Shown: positions 56,169 to 64,000 of the stretch, one piece after another
Layout: every line of letters begins with the position of its first letter
Numbering within the stretch: the first letter of the stretch is position 1
Source of the DNA: Bimastos eiseni
Taxonomy: Eukaryota > Annelida > Clitellata > Crassiclitellata > Lumbricidae
Direction of reading: 5' to 3'
DNA length: 64,000 nt
NCBI GenBank assembly: GCA_959347315.1
Contig: OY365815.1
Span: forward strand, 17,633,709 to 17,697,708
The notes under the pieces: model-generated
The model's input: the letters and a program-made list of their open reading frames with translations, nothing else
Databases searched by the model: none
What the model was told of the DNA's origin: nothing
Program-made: the position numbers and the translations under genes

Positions 56169-58120
56169 TCAATATGATAATCTGAAAATTGTACGTTTCG
56201 CTCAATTCTGTTGACATTCAATGTATCATCAACAACTTTTCTTGTGCATATGCTTCCGTCTCGGGTCTGCGTGTCTATGTCAGTAGTATGTCTCCGTTGC
56301 ATTTGTTTATGCCTTTCATCCGTGCGTTTGTCGTTCTATATATCCCTGTTGTCTCATCGATTGCCTCATTCCCGTCGAATAACAGAACGCAAAGACGACT
56401 TAGAATCGTCGCATAAAATGTGGATTTCTTCTTCGCCGTTTTATAGAGGATAAATTAATAACTCCTAGGACCATAAACCCGACCGCAAAGCTGATCTATC
56501 TGTTCAAGACGGTCGACAATGAGCCAGTGGAGCGTTGGAAAAAAACTTTCCCGGTTGATGGAGGTCTTTCCTTCACCACGGCTGCGATAACCCAAAATCT
56601 CGCGTAAATCTCGTCCAGCACGAGACCGAAATGGGCGTCAGATCAAAGGTCGCGGTGGATATGGCGAACAATTGGGGCTGACGCATCGGTTCAGAAAGGC
56701 ATGGAATGGCAGCGAAGAGGGTAATCATTTATCGAGAAGGAAAAATTGCGAACGCAGAGGTCGTGCTGAAATATGCGGTCATAACCTATGACCTCGGCTA
56801 AGGGTCAGACGTGTAGAGCCACTTGTCAAGAGAACGGGACAAGAGGCAGGCACCATCGTGTCGGGTAAGATGCGCACTGATGATACGCGTTCCCGTAAGA
56901 AGTGTAATTTCCAGGGGGCACGATTGTTTCGGAAGCCGTCGGGAAAAGCAATGTATACGGGCAGTAGCAACAGCCAAGGGAAATTGTATTTTCAGTGGGA
57001 GGACTAGTGGGAAAAGGTTTACGATATAAAAAAATGTATACAAATAGATGCTGGGATATCGTCCGAACCATTCAGAGGATGGGAATGAACGCAAGGATGT
57101 TTCAGGCCTACGCAACTACGCATCGTTTGCGTTCGCTTAGGGCCCCCCAAACTTAGAGGCTTATAAATTCTATCGATTGAGCAAGAAATAGATCGTCATT
57201 ATCACACGACAGTATCGTTACAGATTTTGCCAAGAAAAGAGCACGAGAAGTAATTTTAAATAAAATACTTTACTTAAAGTCAAAAACCACTTTTAAATTG
57301 TCATTCGAACAGATAGTGCAATTATGGGGCCTCGACGAATAATTTTGGGTAGAGCTCCAAATACTAAATACGACCCTGCGCTTAGCCAACACAGTGTAGC
57401 AAACAGATTATCTAAGGTATATAATTATATGGTGCTTAGAATAGAACCGCCTAGGGTGCTTAGGCCTATTGGAAAGGAGTAATCTGGCTTCGATTTGTGA
57501 AAAAGTAGTGGCTTCAGTTTAGAGTAAGAAACCATAGACCTCTGGAAAGATTGCAAGGGTGAGTTTGTGGCGAGGATCAGATAAACAACGTAATTCTCAC
57601 CGTCATTTGTTAAAGAAAGGCGGAACAGCTATGGCTATGGAGGTATTTGCGAATTATGCGACGAGACGACAGAAGTGATAGGGTGGAATAGTCCGCAGAG
57701 GGCTTAGCGAAGTGATGGTGCCGTGATCGACCGCGATATGACGAGGGCAGAGAGGACTAAACGGTGTCGCAGGTCAGTCATTTGACTCCGTATTGTACTC
57801 GTTCTGGTATTTTTGGTCACTGCGGTGATTTGAGAGCATAATTGATGTGACAGCGCTTCTTTACATCGATCGCCAGATACCCATAATCCAACGCATAAAA
57901 CGATCGACTACTTAAACGCATCCCTCGCAGCACTACTTCCGGTCATATTTCCGGAACACCAGTTCAGCATTCTAGGCATTAAATATATGACTATTCATAT
58001 ATATGCGAAACGTATTACGCACTCACTTTATGCGTATACAATGTATATATCTATCTGTATGTATATGTAACGAGACACTTAATGGAGCGTGTTTTAGTCG
58101 CTGCAGGCGAATGAAGGCAA
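56169..58120. other. Intergenic stretch
   Basis: No supported gene. A stop-free frame of about 67 codons ending near 56610 has no Met or domain and is treated as chance. Confidence 0.35.
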
Positions 58121-58179
58121 TATTATTTCACAGGGAGGCGACACTTAAAAACGAAGAAATAGTGACAGACTGATTGAGG

Positions 58180-58450
58180 AAGACAAAGAAAGAGACAGAC
58201 AGACAGACAGACAGAGACGCATAGAAAGGCATGCAGACGAAATGAGAAATAATAAGAAGGAATATCCATAGACACAGATAGACAGAAAGTAAGACGCATT
58301 GACTGAGACAGAAACGGGTAGGCAGACAGACTGAGAAGCTGAGGAAGATTAATTGTTGAGACATATGCGGACACACAAACAGGCAGGCATACAGACAGAC
58401 ACAAATGCAGGCAGGCGGACAGGCAGATTGGTAGACAGACAGGCAGGCAG
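58180..58450. repeat. (CAGA)n-rich imperfect microsatellite
   Basis: 'gacagacagacagacagaga' runs interspersed with 'aggcaggcagacag'. Cys/Ser/Val-rich frames on the minus strand are artefacts. Confidence 0.9.
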
Positions 58451-59130
58451 ACACTTCCAGGTCTTCCTTCGAATTTTCTCAGATACTTTTTTCCCGGAAG
58501 GCGTCCGTTTCATACAGTTAAGCACAATCTGGGTGGGTCACGTGACACTGCGATGAGTTGCAAATGTGATTCCGTTTATAGCTCAAGCGGTCAACGAACG
58601 TACTGAGATTTAGGTCGACTGTGATGCAACAGTACTGTTGTACCTGGAAATGAGACCATTACCTACTTCTTCTTTAGTCGTAATCGTAATCATATACCGC
58701 GAATTTCTTCAGCGCTCAGGCATCGGTTAATTCAATTGCACACAACTTATCGGACTAAAGTTTAATTAAATGAAAATTAATCAAAATAACGTACCGCTAC
58801 TTCGCTACAGGTGTTGATCTACACGACACAGGAATGCATTGTGATGTATTGTACGGTGAGATTGTTAATTTGGTGCAATAAATTACGCAGTGCATAGTTG
58901 CAGAATGACTGCACTTTTGGTCAGCTTTCGCCGATGATCACTGCTACGCGAGAATATACTGTATGGGAATGTATGACGTGTCGCAATGAAATCCTTTGTA
59001 TTTTGATCTATTACACAATAACAACCGAGAACAATTAGACTGCTTCTTGCAATTTATTAATAGCTACAATTCTATATAGGGCGCTATTTTTATGGGTCTG
59101 ATGCGTGTTTATATGATATATATGCTCACT

Positions 59131-59132
<2 letters not shown>

Positions 59133-59219
<87 letters not shown>
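59133..59219. repeat. (TA)n microsatellite
   Basis: About 87 bp of nearly pure TA. Confidence 0.97.
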
Positions 59220-59239
59220 CAGGCACACACATGTACGGA

Positions 59240-59335
59240 TGGGCGCCTTAACAAAGGCGCGCAGACAATAGCGCCCCGACATAAGCGCGCAAAAACCCGA
59301 CAAATGGGCGCAAGACATAAGCGCGCATCTTTATA
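59240..59335. repeat. GCGC-rich short repeats
   Basis: Irregular 'gacataagcgcgc' and 'gggcgcaagacataagcgcg' words, similar in style to the arms of the foldback element at 54.5-55.3 kb. Possibly one arm of a related element. Confidence 0.45.
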
Positions 59336-59408
59336 GAACTAATATTTGTAAGTGGTCACTAACGTACCGCATAATTCGATAGTTAAACGGCTTCTATCGC
59401 AAATATGA

Positions 59409-59455
59409 GCGAATGAAACAGCAATTACCGTCCAATTACAGTTCTTTTGAAAAGA
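59409..59455 (+). repeat. Left copy of direct repeat flanking the LINE remnant
   Basis: GCGAATGAAA, then GCAATTACCGTCCAATTACAG; pairs with 60495-60541 at roughly 40 of 45 positions. Confidence 0.8.
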
Positions 59456-59509
59456 CATCAATCAATCAATAACCGTGGGCTCATCGCCAGTAGGTAACTG
59501 ATGCCTTTC

Positions 59510-60420
59510 TGACCACATCTCTCTACATGTCTCTGTTCATTGCAGCGTGGTTCTACTCTTGAAGACTTGTTCCACCCCATTCCTCAATGTCAGCTGTCCA
59601 TTCCCTATGCGGTCTTCCTCTTTGATCTGTTCCATCGATTATTCCAAAAAGCAGCGTTCTAAGTTTTCTATTTATCAACTTTCATTCTGCAGATACATGC
59701 AGGCCTTTGTCCAAATAAACCTAGCTTTCTTTGGACCACTTTTGCATGATATTTTCTTTACAGTTCAACATTACTGACCTTCTTAGTCCATCCTATTCTG
59801 AGTATCCTGCGGTAACAATTTCTTTCAAATGTGAGCACCCTCTTTTTTGCGAGACCTTTGTTAGCACCCACGTTTCACATCCATACATAATGCTGCTGAA
59901 GACGAATGTTTTCAGTACTTTCAATGGGTAATATCTTTAATGATGTTACCCATTGATACCCACTAATGCTTTACACGCATTTCAGACAGACAGTCAGTCC
60001 TCTTCCGCCCCTATGGTTATTGCCTTGCTTTTCCAAATCTTGTCCATAGCTTTCAACACGGCTACTCCCTTATTTATCCGTATTTTTATTTCATCGTTGC
60101 AGTCCAGATCGTAAGTCACGTTGTTTCCCAGATAGGTAAATCTCACCACATTTCCAGTTGCGTTCCATCTATCATTAGATTTGGGTTTTTTATCTCCAAA
60201 TGTTTATCTCCATGCTGTTTTTTATCGAGGTCGGTAACTAAACCGTACTTTATCGCTTCTGTGCTCAATATCTGCATTGTCTAACTCCTTCTCTGATTCT
60301 TCCAAGATATCCACATCCTCTGCAAAGCGAAGTTTATTTATTCGCATTCCGTGAAATGACTCTCCTTTTGCCTCACTTTGACTCTGTCCATCGCCTGCTT
60401 GATAAGAAGACTTAAGCAAA
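59510..60420 (-). pseudogene. Decayed non-LTR retrotransposon reverse transcriptase fragment
   Basis: The minus strand contains RINKLRFAEDVDILEESEKEL near 60,350-60,285, a degenerate form of the F-A-D-D catalytic box (here FAED, so the second Asp environment is altered). Later comes CYRRILRIGWTKKVSNVEL near 59,820-59,770, the C-terminal thumb/tail typical of LINE polymerases. Several stops and frame changes separate the pieces, so it is dead. Only the 3' portion of the ORF is present. Confidence 0.8.
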
Positions 60421-60494
60421 TATCTTGGCATTTCAGAAACTAACTTCCTTTCAGGAGTTCTAAAGTGTCTGCTAAAATTGTTTGAATGAAATGT

Positions 60495-60541
60495 GCGAAT
60501 GAAATTGCAATTAACGTCCAATTACAGTTGTTTTAAAAAGA
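60495..60541 (+). repeat. Right copy of direct repeat flanking the LINE remnant
   Basis: GCGAATGAAA, then GCAATTAACGTCCAATTACAG. Same orientation as the left copy, so it resembles a long target-site duplication. Confidence 0.8.
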
Positions 60542-60849
60542 AGATTTCGGAGCCTAAGCAACTTTTTGGCAAGAACAGGACCATTATGAATTGAAGTTCG
60601 AGATGTTTGGATCCGGATTCCGACACCCAGAAGGGTCCAAGGCTAATTATGTTCGTATGAATAGACGTTTACTTGTTTTGGCTCCTTCATGCGGAACTGT
60701 TCCTTTGGAATCATAGTACAATGTACTTGCGTGGCATTGCTCAGATCATAACATCAAAACATAATTGCGTCTTACTAAAGCGCTACAACATTGTCAAATT
60801 ATTTCAAATATTGACTATCATAGATTTAGATAGTATTGCAATAAAAACA

Positions 60850-61150
60850 TACTTACACACATACATACGTACATACATACATACATACATACTTATATAT
60901 ATACATACATACATACATACATACACATGTATACACATACATACATACATACATACATACGTACATACATACATACATACATACATACATACATACACAT
61001 TTACACGCATACCCATATACATACGTACTTACATACATACATACATACATACACACATACATTAGTGCGTACATACATACATACATACATACATACAGAC
61101 AGACATACAAACATACATACATACATACATACTTACATACATACATATAT
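60850..61150. repeat. (ACAT)n microsatellite
   Basis: About 300 bp of 'acatacatacat' with occasional 'cgta', 'caca' and 'tata' variants. All six frames yield His/Thr/Tyr/Ile or Cys/Met/Tyr/Val runs of no coding value. Confidence 0.97.
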
Positions 61151-61239
61151 ACATAAGTACACGTACATTCAAGTGTACCCACACAAATACATGCATTCAG
61201 GTACTAGAGGATTGCCCGTCCTGGGTTCAGTTTCCATTC

Positions 61240-61455
61240 GCCTCCATTTTACCTCCCATTCCCCTTCTCCTCTCCCATCCTTCCCCATTTCATCCTCTTG
61301 CTCTCATTCCTGTTCCCCTTTCCTTTCCGTCCCATTCCCTAGCTACCCTTTTTTATTCTTTTCTCTCCCATCCATCCCTTTGCTCTGTCTTTTTAATTCT
61401 ATCCCCTACCCACACTTTTCGTACCAATTTCCACCCATCTTAGATTCTCTTTTCC
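61240..61455. repeat. Pyrimidine-rich low-complexity tract
   Basis: C+T-rich plus strand ('cccattccccttctcctctc'). Extends the artefactual frame from the microsatellite. Confidence 0.7.
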
Positions 61456-61459
61456 TCCT

Positions 61460-62262
61460 TATAGCCTAATGGTAAGACTCTGGTGCCAAGATCAGAAAAT
61501 CAGCACAGACCTTTGATCGGTTACAGCTATCCTCCCTAAGATCGACTCAGCCTTCATTCGCGAGGCTTTGTTGATCAAATCAATAGTAGGACGTGATAGG
61601 CGCCTTGCATGACTGCCATAAGTTAAATACGACTCTTGTAATGACTAGTGATTATCCGTTCATACTATGACTATCAATTAAACTTAGTTTGAATCTAATA
61701 AACGAAGTCTATTCTTCCATCTCCTTCTCCTGCGCCATTCCGTCCAGCACACGCGTGACGTGGCGTTGCAATAGCGCTGCATAATTACAGAGCTACATAA
61801 GAACATTTATTTTCTGTTACATTATTTACAGTTGACGTTTGGCTCGTAAATCTTTCTCTCATACATTCGTCATCATTTGCGTAAACGCTCCAGCAGTGGC
61901 ACCGACCTAGGCCCATATAAACATAATGCTACATAAGTCAGTGCAGTTGCCATGGCTACAGCTATCGTCATCTATTACGTCACCCATGACATGACGATGG
62001 TTTTCAGCAGCAGATTCTCTCGGTCTCCGACCGAATTCATTCGGTTTCGGAAGGGTCACTTGCGCCATGTGACCTTTCGAGATCTCCTCTGTGCTGCGAG
62101 ATAATCTAATAGAAGAACCGTCTATTGGGATTTAAGCAAGCATTGGTCTGCGAACGGTCGAGTCAGTGGTCGAAATTTCTAGAACACTCTGTCCGTTTAC
62201 CATACTGTATTCATGTAATTAAGCCTATATGTGCTGCTCCGGGAACATGCAATCCAATGTTC

Positions 62263-62325
<63 letters not shown>

Positions 62326-64000
62326 TTATGCTACGCAAAAATGTAAGTTGGTGACGGAAAGATGGTCATACGAATGTAATTTTATGTAAAAACATTTCCG
62401 GATATTAAATTATAAGAAACTGAAAATTTACGTCCAAAACAATCGACATAAAAGTGTCTTTGAAGTAGCTAGCCCAGTTGAAGGGAACTCTTTGCCAGAA
62501 CCAATCCAAAGATAATCTATATTAAAATGTTTAAAACTAAACTTGACATTTCTGCTTCTCTCTAAGTACAATGTCTATTCTTAATACACTGTAGCGCGTC
62601 GTTAGAATAAAACTGTGTTTTATTTAGGCGCATTATAAGTGAACGTATTGCTATTTTAATGTTTTGCATTGATAAATATGCAAACATTTGATACAATGCC
62701 AATGACTATGGACAATGAAATGCTCCTTTACATGATACATCCAGAATTGTAATTTGATGTTAAAAATCATGTTCCAAAATTAACAGAACAGAGTTTCACT
62801 GTTGATGGCCCTTCTTCTTCTTCTTGGAATAGTCTGCCTATGGCTACCTGCGAATGGAGGTCTTTCTTGGTGTCAGCTCCAGATGTTCATATAAATTAAC
62901 TAGTGTTTTCATGTATTCAGGTTGTCAGGTCGGCAGCGTATACATAAATTCTCGCTAGTGCTGGCGTTATATTAGATTGAGACATAAATTACAATTGCAA
63001 ATAAGCTCATATATATAAATATCAATATCGACCGCTATATTAAATAAAAATGCATGGACCTGTATAGGCCAATATGCGTAATCATTAGGTAGCATCTATA
63101 TCTTATCGGTTGGTAATTTGGTATGCGTGTTACAGTACTGTTACATGTGAGTAATTTGTCATCTTAATTTATATACCAATTGATTAGATGACACGGAGTA
63201 GAATTAAAACGGAGTCAGCTACGATGTGCTATAGATCCGTTTCTGTTGCCATGGTGACTACGATGGCTGCCATGCCGTGGCCTCAGCCAGAACAGTTGCC
63301 ATGGTAATTTTGATGACTGCTATGCTTTGATCTCGGCCCATTTTGTCGATGTGGCGCATTAGAAGCGTCCAGCAGACTGTAGACGCATACGGTAAATAGC
63401 CCACAGTCTCTAGACACGTAAGAAACACTAAGACAAGTATCACCAGAGTTCCTGCAGTGTAGGATTTATTCATACCACATTCATGCGAAATGAAGCAGCA
63501 TTGAATAGAGTTCATGCATAATAGACGGAAAGTTTAAATTGTCTCTCTGTTTGTACGTGTCTCTATCGATCTCTGTCTGTTTCTATATCTTTTGCGTGAC
63601 GCTACATGATCATCGGTTCTCTCCGCTGCGGTATATATGCCTATAGCTATAGCGGACGGTATGCATTCGTGTGTTGGTTTGTCAGAATTATATACATGTT
63701 TTCAAAGTTCGAACAATCTCTTGGCTTTAAATATATATATTTAGGAGGCGCAGGATTATATCATGTAGCAACAACAACAAGCAACCAGACAAACAAATTC
63801 TTTTTATTGACCTCAGCAGTAACATGTAACAGAGGTTATTATAAATTGATATGAAACGTAAGGTTCAATATGGAGGATAAGACCCGAGAAGGTCCGAGGT
63901 CCTGTAGGGGGGGCACCTACATTATGAAGAGACAAAAGTTGTGAGGGTCAGACACTTAAACAGTACTAAAAACAGCTTAATTAGTTAACTATAATGTAGG
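61460..64000. other. Intergenic stretch to window end
   Basis: No supported exon. Contains a compound (TA)n(GA)n microsatellite at 62264-62322. The short minus-strand frame at 63258-63515 has no recognisable domain. Confidence 0.4.
62264..62322. repeat. Compound (TA)n(GA)n microsatellite
   Basis: About 32 bp of TA followed directly by about 26 bp of GA. Confidence 0.95.

Noticed and set aside
56402..56610. 67-codon stop-free frame including KLIYLFKTVDNEP
   Set aside because: No Met, no recognised domain and weak splice context; likely chance.
60673..61469. His/Thr/Tyr- and Cys/Met/Val-rich proteins
   Set aside because: Translation of the (ACAT)n microsatellite and the following pyrimidine tract.

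Overview
This is a 64 kb piece of animal nuclear DNA, gene-poor and full of short repeats. Coding exons are separated by GT-AG introns. The recognisable genes are metazoan: a Polycomb PCGF RING protein, a giant sacsin chaperone and a class A peptide GPCR. The non-coding DNA carries many microsatellites, non-autonomous DNA transposons, tRNA-derived SINEs and LINE debris. The organism looks like a marine invertebrate, perhaps a deuterostome such as an echinoderm or hemichordate. That guess rests on gene content and on frequent 'taggcctac'-type words; the species is not established.

Layout. (1) 0.6-4.5 kb, plus strand: a candidate single-pass membrane protein assembled from a phase 1-1 four-cysteine exon resembling a CCP/Sushi module, a transmembrane exon and a cytoplasmic tail exon with a PPxY motif. 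(2) 7.0-13.4 kb, minus strand: a complete PCGF (BMI1/Mel-18-like) gene. Nine exons join in phase to give 572 residues: RING finger, RAWUL domain and a long Ser/Thr-rich basic tail. (3) 13.4-19.8 kb: intergenic, with a nested hAT-like element flanked by a perfect 8-bp duplication, an IS4EU/ISL2EU-like element and minisatellites. (4) 19.8-37.0 kb, minus strand: sacsin. Six phase-consistent exons plus one candidate first exon give about 4,449 residues, with three Hsp90-like sacsin repeats, a J domain carrying HPD, and a HEPN domain split across the last intron. (5) 37-48 kb: intergenic, with palindromic AT-rich repeats, a hAT-like element, a 108-bp segment present twice with one mismatch, SINEs and a 13-bp satellite. 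(6) 48.3-50.0 kb, plus strand: an intronless 573-residue rhodopsin-family receptor resembling the vasopressin/NPS/CCAP receptor group. (7) 50-64 kb: no convincing gene; foldback and hAT-like elements, a decayed LINE and microsatellites.

The genes do not form a pathway. One is a chromatin repressor, one a proteostasis co-chaperone, one a neuropeptide-type receptor and one a possible ubiquitin-ligase-adaptor membrane protein. I see no defence island, CRISPR array, operon or clearly new molecular system. The most unusual items are the phase-consistent uncharacterised membrane protein, the near-identical 108-bp duplicate, and several structured repeats (foldback element, perfect hairpins).
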